Shown here: one piece after another, positions 31,840 through 41,066 of the stretch
Layout of the letters: the number at the start of each line of letters is the position of its first letter
How positions within the stretch are numbered: position 1 is the stretch's first letter
Assembly (NCBI RefSeq): GCF_007923265.1
Contig: NZ_VOJA01000003.1
Coordinates: forward strand, 124,001 to 188,000
Origin: Francisella salimarina
Lineage (GTDB): Bacteria; Pseudomonadota; Gammaproteobacteria; Francisellales; Francisellaceae
Direction of reading: 5' to 3'
Length of the DNA stretch: 64,000 nt
The notes under the pieces: model-generated
Databases searched by the model: none
Seen by the model: only the letters and a program-made list of their open reading frames with translations
What the model was told of the DNA's origin: nothing
Program-made: the position numbers and the translations under genes

Positions 31840-33921
31840 GTGAAAATATTTAGAGAAGTCTTTGAACTAGGTAACAAAGAAATAGTTCTAGAAACAGGTG
31901 GTATGGCTCGTCAAGCAGATGGGTCTGTGACTGTAAGTTGTGGTAATAATGTTGTATTGGTAACTACAGTAGTTAAAAAATCAGTATCAGCAGGTGCTGA
32001 TTTCTTTCCATTGTCGGTACACTATTTAGAGAAAACATACGCAGCAGGTAAGATACCTGGAGGCTTCTTAAGAAGAGAGGGAAGACCTTCTGAAGAACAG
32101 ATTCTTATTTCTAGATTAATAGACAGATCTATAAGACCATCATTTCCTGATGGATTTTTTAATGAGATTCAAATTGTAGCTACAGTTTTATCTTATGATG
32201 GGACATTTTCACCAGATATGTTGGCACTAATAGGAGCATCTGCTTCTTTAGCAATATCAGGAGCGCCTTATGATGATATTATTGCTGGTGTAAGAGTTGG
32301 TTATACTAATGGTAAGTATATTCTTAATCCTAATAAAGCAGATTTAAAAGAGTCTGATCTTGATTTAGTAGTTTCTGGTACTGATGATGCAATACTAATG
32401 GTGGAGTCAGAAGCTAATAGTTTGCCAGAATCTGTGATGCTCGGTGGTATCCTATATGCACACAAGCATCTTAGAACTATTATTAGCTCTATTAATAAAC
32501 TTGCTAAAGTAGCTTCAAAGCCACGTATAGAATATACGATTTATGAGATAAATAAGTTGTTAAAATCTCAGATTAAGTCACATTTCTTTGGTGAAATCAA
32601 AAACGCATATACAATAGCATCTAAGCAAGAGAGAAATGTTAAGCTTAATGAAGTAAGAAAAAATGTTTTAGAACATATATTCTCGAGTGACGTTGATGGT
32701 AATGAATATACTGAAAAAGAAATTTTAGAAGCTTTCCATGATATTGAAAAGGATCTTGTTAGATCAAATATTTTAGATGGTAAGCCAAGAATTGATGGAA
32801 GATGTACGGAAACAATACGACCTATCAATGTGAAAGTTGGTGTATTGCCAGGCGTGCATGGTTCAGCTCTATTTACTAGAGGTGAGACACAGGCTTTAGT
32901 GGTTACAACTCTCGGTAGCGATAGAGATGCCCAGCTTGTAGAATCTTTAGATGGTATGGAAAAATCACGATACATGCTTCATTATAACTTTCCTCCATAC
33001 TCTGTAGGGGAGTGTGGTATGGTGGGTATGGCTCCGAAGCGTCGTGAAGTTGGTCATGCAAACCTAGCTAAACGTGCAACACAAGCGGTTTTTCCTAATG
33101 AAACTGCTTATCCATACGTCGTAAGAATAGTATCGGAAATATTGGAGTCAAATGGCTCTAGTTCCATGGCAACTGTTTGTGGCTCATCTTTATCTATGAT
33201 GGACGCAGGTGTACCAATAGCTGAGCCAGTTGCAGGTATTGCTATGGGTCTTATCAAAGATGGCGCAAAATATGCAGTTTTATCAGACATATTAGGTGAT
33301 GAAGATCATTTGGGAGATATGGATTTCAAAGTTGCTGGTACTAGATATGGTGTTACAGCACTTCAGATGGATATCAAAATCAAAGGCATCTCTAGAGAGA
33401 TTCTTGAGCAAGCACTTGAGCAAGCTAGAACAGGTAGGTTGCATATCTTAGGGATTATGAATGAAGTAATAAGAGAGCATAAAGAATCTGTTTCTGATGT
33501 TGCTCCACAAATTCATGTCATGAATATAAACCCAGCTAAGATAAAAGATGTTGTTGGTCGAGGTGGATCTGTTGTAAAAGGTATCGTAGAAAAAACTGGA
33601 GCTCAAATTGATACTAGTGACTCTGGTGAGGTTAAAATATTTGCTAAAGATAAAAAATCATTAGATTTGGCTAAATCTATAGTTGAAGAAATTGTTGCTG
33701 AAGTTGAAGAAGGGCAAATTTACAAGGGTAAGATTGTTAAGCTTTTAGACTCTGGCGCATTTGTTAATCTTCTTGGTAGTCAAGATGGATATTTACCATT
33801 CTCAGAAATTGAACAAGCTGGTATGAAAACTAATTCATTAGTCGAGGGTCAGGGCTTAGAAGTCTTGGTTCAAAATATAGACAGAGGTGGTAGAGTTAAA
33901 CTTTCTCTTGTAGCGAGGTAA
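31840..33921 (+). CDS. pnp: Polynucleotide phosphorylase
   Basis: 3'-5' exoribonuclease and component of the RNA degradosome. Order: RNase PH domain 1, an all-helical linker, catalytic RNase PH domain 2 ([15 protein letters not shown], then [16 protein letters not shown]), KH domain ([18 protein letters not shown]) and a C-terminal S1 domain ([19 protein letters not shown]). 693 aa compared with 711 in E. coli. The start is a GTG preceded by AAGG, fitting reduced translation. erpA follows four bases after. Confidence 0.98.
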   Translation: MKIFREVFELGNKEIVLETGGMARQADGSVTVSCGNNVVLVTTVVKKSVSAGADFFPLSVHYLEKTYAAGKIPGGFLRREGRPSEEQILISRLIDRSIRPSFPDGFFNEIQIVATVLSYDGTFSPDMLALIGASASLAISGAPYDDIIAGVRVGYTNGKYILNPNKADLKESDLDLVVSGTDDAILMVESEANSLPESVMLGGILYAHKHLRTIISSINKLAKVASKPRIEYTIYEINKLLKSQIKSHFFGEIKNAYTIASKQERNVKLNEVRKNVLEHIFSSDVDGNEYTEKEILEAFHDIEKDLVRSNILDGKPRIDGRCTETIRPINVKVGVLPGVHGSALFTRGETQALVVTTLGSDRDAQLVESLDGMEKSRYMLHYNFPPYSVGECGMVGMAPKRREVGHANLAKRATQAVFPNETAYPYVVRIVSEILESNGSSSMATVCGSSLSMMDAGVPIAEPVAGIAMGLIKDGAKYAVLSDILGDEDHLGDMDFKVAGTRYGVTALQMDIKIKGISREILEQALEQARTGRLHILGIMNEVIREHKESVSDVAPQIHVMNINPAKIKDVVGRGGSVVKGIVEKTGAQIDTSDSGEVKIFAKDKKSLDLAKSIVEEIVAEVEEGQIYKGKIVKLLDSGAFVNLLGSQDGYLPFSEIEQAGMKTNSLVEGQGLEVLVQNIDRGGRVKLSLVAR

Positions 33922-33925
33922 TTTT

Positions 33926-34276
33926 ATGAGTGAAGTAGTTCAAAGTGTTGATCCAATCAACTTTACAGAATCGGCATCTTTAAAGGTTAAAGAGCTAATT
34001 GAAGAAGAGGGAGATAACTCTCTTAGTCTTAGAGTTTATATAACTGGTGGTGGATGTTCAGGATTTCAATATGCTTTCGCATTTGATAATGAGATAAAAG
34101 AAGATGATATGGTTGTTACGAAAAATGGTGTTCGCCTTCTTGTTGATTCTATGAGCTTTCAGTATTTAGTTGGGGCTGATGTTGACTATAAAGATGATGT
34201 TGAAGGAGCTTATTTTGTGATAAGAAATCCAAATGCGAAAACAACATGTGGTTGTGGTTCATCTTTTTCTGTATAA
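33926..34276 (+). CDS. erpA: Iron-sulfur cluster insertion protein ErpA
   Basis: A-type carrier that hands [Fe-S] clusters to target enzymes. The three ligand Cys are in GGGCSGFQY and the terminal TTCGCG. The 116-aa length and N-terminal extension before the core fit ErpA better than IscA, though SufA/IscA cannot be entirely excluded. It begins four bases after pnp, so it is probably co-transcribed. Confidence 0.9.
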   Translation: MSEVVQSVDPINFTESASLKVKELIEEEGDNSLSLRVYITGGGCSGFQYAFAFDNEIKEDDMVVTKNGVRLLVDSMSFQYLVGADVDYKDDVEGAYFVIRNPNAKTTCGCGSSFSV

Positions 34277-34317
34277 TATTTAATCGTAATCAAACTTATT
34301 TAAAGTAGAAATGTTTT

Positions 34318-35145
34318 ATGAAAATTGCTAATTTTGAAGTAGGAAATGGTAAGCCATTTTTCTTGATGTCTGGGCCGTGTGTGATTGAATCAGAACAAAT
34401 GGCTATGGATACAGCTGGGTACCTAGCTGAGATCACTAATGATTTAGGCATTAATTTTGTATATAAGTCATCTTTTGATAAGGCGAATCGTTCTTCTATT
34501 AACAGTTTTAGAGGTCTTGGTGTTGATAAGGGTCTTGAGATTTTATCTAAAGTTAAAAAAACCTATAATGTACCAGTTGTTACAGATGTCCACGAAGATA
34601 CTCCTTTTGCTGAAGTAGCAGAAGTTGTTGATGTGATGCAGACGCCAGCCTTTTTGTGTCGTCAGACAAATTTTATACTAGATGTATGTAAGCAAGGCAA
34701 ACCTGTGAATATCAAAAAAGGTCAATTTCTAGCTCCTTGGGACATGCAACATGTTGTTACTAAGGCAAAATCCACAGGTAATGAGCAGATCATGGTTTGT
34801 GAAAGAGGTGTAAGCTTTGGCTACAATAATTTGGTTTCAGACATGCGCTCTCTTGAGATAATGAAAGATACAGGTTGCCCCGTAGTGTTTGATGCTACTC
34901 ATTCAGTGCAATTACCAGGTGGACAAGGTAGCTCATCAGGTGGTCAACGAGAATTTGTACCTGTTCTATCAAAGGCTGCTATGGCAGTCGGTATTGATGG
35001 TCTTTTTATGGAGACTCATCCAAAGCCAGAAGAAGCATTAAGTGATGGTCCAAATTCATTCCCGATGTATAAAATAAAAGAGTTTTTAAGCTTATTAAAA
35101 GAACTGGATCATTTAGTTAAAAGTCAACCAAAAATAGAATTATAA
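34318..35145 (+). CDS. kdsA: 3-deoxy-D-manno-octulosonate 8-phosphate synthase
   Basis: Condenses phosphoenolpyruvate with arabinose 5-phosphate to make KDO-8-phosphate for lipopolysaccharide. [20 protein letters not shown] and the [11 protein letters not shown] segment are diagnostic. The N-terminal strand reads SGPCVIES, with Cys21 where the metal-dependent class has its metal-binding Cys; the metal-independent E. coli enzyme has Asn here. 275 aa. It is the first of the close kdsA-udk-rpoZ series. Confidence 0.97.
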   Translation: MKIANFEVGNGKPFFLMSGPCVIESEQMAMDTAGYLAEITNDLGINFVYKSSFDKANRSSINSFRGLGVDKGLEILSKVKKTYNVPVVTDVHEDTPFAEVAEVVDVMQTPAFLCRQTNFILDVCKQGKPVNIKKGQFLAPWDMQHVVTKAKSTGNEQIMVCERGVSFGYNNLVSDMRSLEIMKDTGCPVVFDATHSVQLPGGQGSSSGGQREFVPVLSKAAMAVGIDGLFMETHPKPEEALSDGPNSFPMYKIKEFLSLLKELDHLVKSQPKIEL

Positions 35146-35156
35146 GGTAAAAAATA

Positions 35157-35822
35157 ATGGCTGGTAAAGGCGATGTTTTTATAATCGGTATTGTTGGTGG
35201 ATCTGGCTCCGGTAAAACTTTATTTTCAAATGAAATTATAAAAAAATTAAAATCAAAACATCTAAACCAAATAGCTGTAATTTCTGAAGACAGATATTAT
35301 AAAAATTGGGGAGAGATGGTTGGCTTTGAAGAAGCTAATAAAATTAATTATGATCATCCAGATGCTTTTGATCACAAACTCTTAAGGAAAGATTTAGCTG
35401 ATTTGGTTGAGGGTAAAGATATCCATATTCCTTACTATGACTATACAACTCACTCAAGAGTCAAAGAAAAGTCAGAAGAGATCGCTGGTGGTGTAAGTGT
35501 CATTATACTTGAAGGCATTATGTTATTTAATGATCGTAAGCTACTAAAAATGATGGATTTCAAAGTATATATGGATACACCATCTGATCTGTGTTTCATT
35601 AGAAGGCTTATGCGTGACCAAAATGAAAGAGGCCGAAGTGTTGAAAGTGTTATAAGTCAGTATTTAGAAACAGTTAGACCTATGCATATAAAATTTATTG
35701 AGCCATCAAAGAGAAAAGCTGATATTATAGTTCCTGATGGAGCTCAAAATAAAACTGTGATTGATATAATATATAACAAAGTAAAACAATTATTGAAGAA
35801 AAATGGAGTAAAAAATGGCTAG
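35157..35822 (+). CDS. udk: Uridine kinase
   Basis: Phosphorylates uridine or cytidine to the monophosphate using ATP or GTP. The P-loop is GGSGSGKT near residues 15-22. EDRYYKNW and NYDHPDAFD bind nucleoside, and the lid arginines are in [13 protein letters not shown]. 221 aa, normal. It begins 11 bases after kdsA and overlaps rpoZ by eight bases. Together with upp (51597) it gives a pyrimidine salvage capacity. Confidence 0.95.
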   Translation: MAGKGDVFIIGIVGGSGSGKTLFSNEIIKKLKSKHLNQIAVISEDRYYKNWGEMVGFEEANKINYDHPDAFDHKLLRKDLADLVEGKDIHIPYYDYTTHSRVKEKSEEIAGGVSVIILEGIMLFNDRKLLKMMDFKVYMDTPSDLCFIRRLMRDQNERGRSVESVISQYLETVRPMHIKFIEPSKRKADIIVPDGAQNKTVIDIIYNKVKQLLKKNGVKNG

Positions 35823-36033
35823 AGTAACGGTTGAGGATTGCTTAGATAAGGTAGAAACAAGGTTTGATTTAGTAGTTTTAGCTTCGATGAGAGCGAATAA
35901 TATACTTAAAAAAGGTTATTCAGAGTCTGTAGATAATGAAAAAAGAGAAAAGGCTACTGTGGTAGCATTGAGAGAAATAGCAGAATCTGAAATATCTCCA
36001 GAACAAATCTTAAGAAATGAAATAGAAGGCTAA
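35815..36033 (+). CDS. rpoZ: RNA polymerase omega subunit
   Basis: A 72-residue protein beginning [13 protein letters not shown], with [15 protein letters not shown] and the [11 protein letters not shown] segment, all diagnostic of omega. It helps fold the beta' subunit. It overlaps the end of udk. The frequent partner spoT does not follow; a tRNA gene does. Confidence 0.96.
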   Translation: MARVTVEDCLDKVETRFDLVVLASMRANNILKKGYSESVDNEKREKATVVALREIAESEISPEQILRNEIEG

Positions 36034-36052
36034 TAAAATCTATATAAAAAGC

Positions 36053-36080
36053 TTGACTTGTTTTTATAAGGCTGTATAAT
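36053..36080 (+). promoter_or_regulatory. Predicted promoter of tRNA-Val
   Basis: TTGACT (36053-36058) and TATAAT (36075-36080) are 16 bp apart, and the tRNA starts 12 bases after the -10. Confidence 0.75.
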
Positions 36081-36091
36081 TCTCAGTTATC

Positions 36092-36167
36092 GGGTGCTTA
36101 GCTCAGCTGGGAGAGCATCGCCCTTACAAGGCGAGGGTCGGGGGTTCGAACCCCTCAGCACCCACCA
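36092..36167 (+). tRNA. tRNA-Val (anticodon TAC), CCA encoded
   Basis: 76 nt with a full cloverleaf. The 7-bp acceptor stem pairs GGGTGCT with AGCACCC, discriminator A and encoded CCA follow. The anticodon stem TCGCC/GGCGA encloses CTTACAA, so the anticodon is TAC. The T-loop GGTTCGAACCC is standard. It reads GTA and GTG codons. Confidence 0.98.
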
Positions 36168-36174
36168 CGATTCC

Positions 36175-36200
36175 AAAAAGCGACATTAGTCGCTTTTTTT
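36175..36200 (+). terminator. Rho-independent terminator after tRNA-Val
   Basis: AAAAAGCGAC and GTCGCTTTTT form a 10-bp stem around ATTA, followed by more T residues. Confidence 0.85.
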
Positions 36201-36290
36201 ATGTCTAATATTTTTTCATATACATTATCTTTAAGATTATTATGTTTTTGTGTGCTAGAATTTATATAGATAATGTAGTTAGGAGTTAGT

Positions 36291-36854
36291 GTGAAAAAAA
36301 TATTATTGAGTTCGTTGTTTTTATCTTTGAGTATTTGTTCATTGTCTTATGCAGATGATTCGGGTACTACAGTGTGCCCAGCTGATTTGAAATATCAAAC
36401 TATTAATATGAGAGACATGACCTTTGAATATTCACAATATGAAGATCATATATGTGCTGTTTTGAGTGTTGATATGAGTAAAAATAGTGACTGGCAAGAA
36501 GGCGGTGGTGGATGGTTTGCTGCTGGGTTTGGTGCAGAGACCATGAAGGGTTCTAATATGTTTATATTCGTACCAGAAAAACTGCAACAGGGTGTTAAAT
36601 ATGATGTCTATGCAAATATTGGTGGAGTATATGGTCCAACTAAACCGTTGGATACAAAACCAGAGGCCGGCCAGATTAAATTATTATCATCATCATTAGG
36701 AAAGGTTAACTTTGCTATTTATCCTCAGAAAATATCTGGATTATCAAATAGTGGTAAGGTTGATATGATTTTCTCTCACTCGGCAGCAGGTGTATATAAG
36801 TTTGCTCCAGGTCATGTCGCTGCATATGATGGAAAAGCTATGGATTTGAAGTAA
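36291..36854 (+). CDS. Exported protein, possibly DOMON-like
   Basis: A 187-aa protein beginning with a signal peptide (KKILLSSLFLSLSICSLSYA, cleaved before DDSG). The start is GTG at 36291 with AGGAG five bases before. The central segment, Cys-Ala-Val-Leu then GGWFAAGFGAETMKGSNMFIF, resembles the GW(V/I)GFG...M.GSD core of DOMON beta-sandwich domains, which bind haem or sugars. Two Cys (in TVCPAD and HICAVL) could form a disulfide. The similarity is only a pattern by eye. It stands alone between a tRNA and rlmD. Confidence 0.5.
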   Translation: MKKILLSSLFLSLSICSLSYADDSGTTVCPADLKYQTINMRDMTFEYSQYEDHICAVLSVDMSKNSDWQEGGGGWFAAGFGAETMKGSNMFIFVPEKLQQGVKYDVYANIGGVYGPTKPLDTKPEAGQIKLLSSSLGKVNFAIYPQKISGLSNSGKVDMIFSHSAAGVYKFAPGHVAAYDGKAMDLK

Positions 36855-36921
36855 TTCCTTGAGTTGTATTTGTGAGTTTAATTAAATACAATTGTCGTAA
36901 TATGATTTGATAAAATTTTTT

Positions 36922-38271
36922 ATGGGAAGATCTAGAAGATATAAGAAACCTCAAGAGGGTATCTTTGAAGGTGAAATTATAGCTCTCAGCCATGATGGTA
37001 GAGGAATAGCAAAGATTAATGGTAAAACAACTTTTATTCCATTTACACTGCCTGGTGAAGTAGTTAAGTTTGAGTATACATTCACAAAAGCAAAATTCGA
37101 TGAAGCAAAGGTAGTTGAGTATATTAAAAAATCATCTAATAGAGTTAACCCTCCATGTGAACATTTTGAAATGTGCGGTGGGTGTAGTTTGCAACATATG
37201 TCTACAGATGCTCAGATTGAGCACAAGCAGCAAACTTTGCTAAATCAGCTAAAATATATTGGTCAGGGTGTAGAGCCTCAGAATGTTTTAGAACCATTAT
37301 GTACAGCTAAAACCGAAGGGTATCGTAATAAAGCACGTTTAGGTGTTAGATATGTCAATAAAAAGGGCAAAATTTTAGTAGGCTTTAGAGAACGTAATGG
37401 CAGATTTTTGGCTGATATAGATAAATGTATAGTCTTAAATCCTCTTGTGGGAGAGAAATTAACGAAAATTGCCTCTTTTATAGAGACACTTTCTATATAT
37501 CAGCATATAGCTCAATTAGAGATTGCAATTGATGATGCTAGACCAGCGCTTATCGTGCGTCATCTTGAACCATTCGTGAATGAAGATCTCGAAAAGCTAA
37601 AAGCTTTTGGTTTGGAAAATGGCTACTGGATATATCTGCAATCAAAAGGTCCTGATACTATCTATAGGCTATATCCACAAGAAGATGTTGAGCCCAAGAA
37701 GTTAAGCTATCAACCAGTTACAGGGATAAATATCGGTTTTGAGCCTAATGATTTTACTCAAGTTAATAATGATATTAATAGAAAGATGATTAAAAGAGCT
37801 ATTGATCTTTTAGAAATATCAGAAAATGATTCTATTATTGATTTGTTTTGTGGTTTAGGAAACTTTACGTTGCCAATTTCTCAGTATGCAAAAACAGTAA
37901 TTGGCGTAGAAGGTGAGCAGACAATGGTTAGTAGAGCTAAAGAAACAGCTATTAGTAATAGTATTAATAATGTTAAATTTTATGCAGCTAATCTTTTTGA
38001 AAGTTTCGAAGATAAAGAGTGGTTTAATAATTTTGAATATAACAAAATGCTTTTAGATCCACCGAGAGCTGGGGCTCAAGAAGTTTGTAGCAATATTGAA
38101 AAATTTGATGTTGAGCGTATTGTTTATGTGTCATGTGATACGGCTACTTTAGCCAGAGATGCTGGAATTTTAGTAAATGACAAAGGCTATAAGCTAGTTA
38201 GTGCCGGAGTCATGGATATGTTTCCTCATACTATGCATGTTGAGTCAATAGCTGTTTTTGAGAAGGTATAA
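36922..38271 (+). CDS. rlmD: 23S rRNA (uracil-1939 C5)-methyltransferase
   Basis: SAM-dependent rRNA methyltransferase with an Fe-S cluster. An N-terminal TRAM domain (about 15-65) comes first. The cluster Cys lie in CEHFEMCGGC, with a fourth in the DKC segment. The SAM site is IIDLFCGLGNFTLP, and the catalytic Cys lies in VYVSCDTATLARD after LLDPPRAGA. I choose ATG at 36922 (MGRSRRYKKP); TTG at 36907 is the other option. The ROK kinase gene follows two bases after. Confidence 0.95.
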   Translation: MGRSRRYKKPQEGIFEGEIIALSHDGRGIAKINGKTTFIPFTLPGEVVKFEYTFTKAKFDEAKVVEYIKKSSNRVNPPCEHFEMCGGCSLQHMSTDAQIEHKQQTLLNQLKYIGQGVEPQNVLEPLCTAKTEGYRNKARLGVRYVNKKGKILVGFRERNGRFLADIDKCIVLNPLVGEKLTKIASFIETLSIYQHIAQLEIAIDDARPALIVRHLEPFVNEDLEKLKAFGLENGYWIYLQSKGPDTIYRLYPQEDVEPKKLSYQPVTGINIGFEPNDFTQVNNDINRKMIKRAIDLLEISENDSIIDLFCGLGNFTLPISQYAKTVIGVEGEQTMVSRAKETAISNSINNVKFYAANLFESFEDKEWFNNFEYNKMLLDPPRAGAQEVCSNIEKFDVERIVYVSCDTATLARDAGILVNDKGYKLVSAGVMDMFPHTMHVESIAVFEKV

Positions 38272-38273
38272 TT

Positions 38274-39239
38274 ATGTACATAGGTTTAGATATTGGTGGT
38301 AGTAATATTTCTGCAGGAATTTTTGATGAACATAAAAATCTACTTAAGACAGCCAAGGTAAAATCAAAAGGCAAAAGTGATTCTGATACGATTTTGGGTC
38401 AAATTTTTAAAGTTATTAACAAATTAATTGATGATTCAACAAGAGATAAAATAAAAGCTATAGGTATTGGTATAGCAGGTTTTGTTGATTCGAAAAATGG
38501 TATTTTAAACTTTAGTGCAAATATCAACCTCAACGGTATAAATATAGCTAAAAGAGTTAGTCAAAAATTTGATAATGTACCTGTTTTTGTCGAAAATGAT
38601 GTAAATGTAGGTGTCATCGGCGAGTGGAAATATGGAGTTGGTAAGGGACATGAAAATATCGTTGGTATATTTGCAGGCACAGGGATTGGTGGTGGCCTAG
38701 TTATAAATAATCAGTTTCTATATGGTGTTACCGGCGGTGCTGGAGCTGTTGGCCATGTTACTATTAATACTGAAGGCACTTATTGTCAAAGTTGTGGTTC
38801 ACAGGGTTGCGTAGAGACATATGCAGGTAAGGTAGGTATGGAAAATAGGATTCTAAACCTACATAAAAAGGGTATTAAAAGCTTGCTTATAGACTTGGTT
38901 CTAGAAAATAATGGTAAACTGAAAGGATCTCACCTAAAAAAAGCATTAGCTGCCAAAGATCCTGTAGCAGAAGACATAGTTAACTTAGCAATGACGAATT
39001 TAGGTATTGCAGTAGCTAATTATATAAATCTTTTGAATCCATCACTTGTATTGTTTGGTGGTGGCGTTATGGAAGCAATTGGGAGTGAGTATTTAGATGC
39101 TATCTATTACTCATGCTCAAAATATGCTTTTAAGACAATGTTGGATGCTTGTGAATTAAAAATCGCAACTTTGGGTGATAACTCAGGTGTTTATGGAGCT
39201 ATGGATATAGCAGTTAATAGATTGGAAGGAAATTGGTAA
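38274..39239 (+). CDS. ROK-family sugar kinase, first of tandem pair, missing the conserved Glu of the E-x-G-H motif
   Basis: A 321-aa ROK kinase (glucokinase/N-acetyl-hexosamine kinase class). The ATP motif LDIGGSN is at the start, and the catalytic Asp109 sits in ENDVN. The ATP-binding GTGIGGGLV follows. The zinc motif CQSCGSQGC (171-179) with His161 is complete. The substrate-contacting Glu that usually precedes (L/I/V)GH is Ala158 here (GAGAVGH). This could change specificity or weaken activity. It overlaps the next ROK gene by one base (TAATG) and follows rlmD by two bases. Confidence 0.88.
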   Translation: MYIGLDIGGSNISAGIFDEHKNLLKTAKVKSKGKSDSDTILGQIFKVINKLIDDSTRDKIKAIGIGIAGFVDSKNGILNFSANINLNGINIAKRVSQKFDNVPVFVENDVNVGVIGEWKYGVGKGHENIVGIFAGTGIGGGLVINNQFLYGVTGGAGAVGHVTINTEGTYCQSCGSQGCVETYAGKVGMENRILNLHKKGIKSLLIDLVLENNGKLKGSHLKKALAAKDPVAEDIVNLAMTNLGIAVANYINLLNPSLVLFGGGVMEAIGSEYLDAIYYSCSKYAFKTMLDACELKIATLGDNSGVYGAMDIAVNRLEGNW

Positions 39240-40186
39240 TGTTAATAGGTGTAGATATTGGCGGTTCAAATATGGCTGCTGGACTGTTTGATGAAAGTAA
39301 AAAAGTAGTAGCTACGGCAAAAGTTAAATCAAAAGCAAAAGAAGAAACAAGTATTGTCATAGGCCAATTATTTAAAGTTATCGATAAGTTAATCGCAGAA
39401 ATTCCTTCAGACAAGAAGCTTGATGGTATAGGTATTGGTGTAGCAGGGCTTATAGATAAAAGAACATCTGTTGTTCGTAGAAGTGTTAACATAAATCTTA
39501 ATGGTGTTAATCTGAAAGAAGTTGTTGAAGATAGGTACAAGATTAAGTCTGAAGTAGATAACGATGTTAATGTTGGTATTTTAGGTGAAGCAAAATATGG
39601 AGCAGGTGTTGGTTGTGATGATATAGTTGGGGCTTTTGTTGGTACTGGTATCGGTGGTGGACTAGTTCTAAATGGTAAACTCTATGGTGGTAATAGCGGT
39701 TTAGCTGCTGAGTTAGGTCACACAATCATAAAACAAGGTGGAGCATACTGTCCAGGATGTGGATCTCAAGGTTGCTTAGAGGCATATGCTGGTAAAGTAG
39801 GTATAGAGAAAAAGATTGAAAACTTAGCAAAAAAGAAGATCAAAAGTACTCTTATTGAATTAGTAACTGAAAATGGTGGAAAGCTTAAGAGTAGTCATAT
39901 CAAAAAGGCAATCGAAGCAAATGATGAAATTGCAAATGATATTCTTAGCGAAGCAATGGAATATTTGGGTGCTGGTTTGGGTAGTGCTATTAATATGATA
40001 AATCCTTCGATGGTAGTATTAGGTGGAGGAGTTATGGAAGCTATTGGTGAGCAATATTTGCCACAAATTAAACGAGCTGCTATGAGAAATTCATTTGCTG
40101 ACATTTATGCAGAATGTGAATTTAAATTAGCTAAACTTGGTGACCAAGCTGGAATTTATGGAGCTATGGAGTTAGTTGCTAACTAG
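39239..40186 (+). CDS. ROK-family sugar kinase, second of tandem pair
   Basis: A 315-aa paralogue of the preceding gene, alike along its whole length. It keeps the ATP motif VDIGGSN, Asp109 (DNDVN), GTGIGGGLV, the E158-L-G-H161 motif and zinc Cys in CPGCGSQGC. All key residues are present, so it should be an active kinase, for glucose or an amino sugar such as N-acetylglucosamine or N-acetylmannosamine. The start is taken at ATG 39239, with GAAGGAAA upstream; a TTG six bases earlier is unlikely. pnuC follows 20 bases later. Confidence 0.9.
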   Translation: MLIGVDIGGSNMAAGLFDESKKVVATAKVKSKAKEETSIVIGQLFKVIDKLIAEIPSDKKLDGIGIGVAGLIDKRTSVVRRSVNINLNGVNLKEVVEDRYKIKSEVDNDVNVGILGEAKYGAGVGCDDIVGAFVGTGIGGGLVLNGKLYGGNSGLAAELGHTIIKQGGAYCPGCGSQGCLEAYAGKVGIEKKIENLAKKKIKSTLIELVTENGGKLKSSHIKKAIEANDEIANDILSEAMEYLGAGLGSAINMINPSMVVLGGGVMEAIGEQYLPQIKRAAMRNSFADIYAECEFKLAKLGDQAGIYGAMELVAN

Positions 40187-40206
40187 TCTAATTAGGTTTA
40201 TTTATT

Positions 40207-40968
40207 ATGACTCGTATAATTAATGAGTTTTTTTCTCAGTTATCTATTTATTTTAGTGGTTTTAGACGTGTTAATCTGTCACAAATTTTTCATGATTGGA
40301 ATGTTTTTGAGATAGCTTGGCTTGTGGCTTCTGTAAGTATTCTAGCTGTCATAAGTATTTTGACTACAGATGATTATTTAGTGCTTACTGTTATAGCTAC
40401 AGTCACTGGTATGTTAAATTTATTGTTAGTTGCTAAAGGTAAGATACTTAATTATTTTTTTGCGTTTGTAAATAATCTTACTTATGCTTACATTTGTTAT
40501 ACTCAGGGTATTTATGGACAGTTTTTACTTTTTGCATTTTTCTTTTTTCCAATGCAATTTTATGGTTTATATACTTGGACTAAGCCGCAGAATATAACAG
40601 AAAATAGTGATATTATCACAAAAACGCTATCTAACAAATATAGGATTTATCTTATTAGTGGAATTGTGCTAGCTGCATTTTTGTATGGTTTTTTCATTCT
40701 AAAAGGATACTTTCATCAACAGATAGGCTTAGTTGCTGACTCTCTAACTGGTGTGGTATCAGTTGTAGCAATTATTTTGATGGTTAAAGCATATATTGAG
40801 CAGTGGGTATTATGGATAGTTATTAATACTCTCTCAACAGTTATATGGGCGCAACAGTATTTTTCTGGTTCAGGGGATGGTGTCGCATTTTTGGCGATGT
40901 GGTTGATATATCTATTTAATGCAATATATGGCTATATAAACTGGCTAAAGCTTAAAAAAGACATATAG
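40207..40968 (+). CDS. pnuC: Nicotinamide riboside transporter PnuC
   Basis: A 253-aa membrane protein with seven or eight hydrophobic helices. The PnuC stretches NLLLVAKGKILNYFFAFVNNLTYAY and GLYTWTKPQN, and the C-terminal MWLIYLFNAIYGYINW, are diagnostic. It imports nicotinamide riboside for NAD salvage. No NadR or NrtR gene is adjacent. It may be co-transcribed with the ROK pair. Confidence 0.92.
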   Translation: MTRIINEFFSQLSIYFSGFRRVNLSQIFHDWNVFEIAWLVASVSILAVISILTTDDYLVLTVIATVTGMLNLLLVAKGKILNYFFAFVNNLTYAYICYTQGIYGQFLLFAFFFFPMQFYGLYTWTKPQNITENSDIITKTLSNKYRIYLISGIVLAAFLYGFFILKGYFHQQIGLVADSLTGVVSVVAIILMVKAYIEQWVLWIVINTLSTVIWAQQYFSGSGDGVAFLAMWLIYLFNAIYGYINWLKLKKDI

Positions 40969-41066
40969 AATTTCTTATAAAAACTTTCCTATAATTAGCT
41001 TAACTTACTTAGTCCATTTCTATATAATCTGCTGTATTGATTATATATCTTACGGAGGGTAGGGCA

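Noticed and set aside
32568-33290. Antisense frames inside pnp
   Set aside because: Shadows of a strongly conserved gene; no start signals.
34318-35145. kdsA as a DAHP synthase
   Set aside because: [11 protein letters not shown] and the C-terminal THSVQLPGG segment are KDO8P-synthase features.
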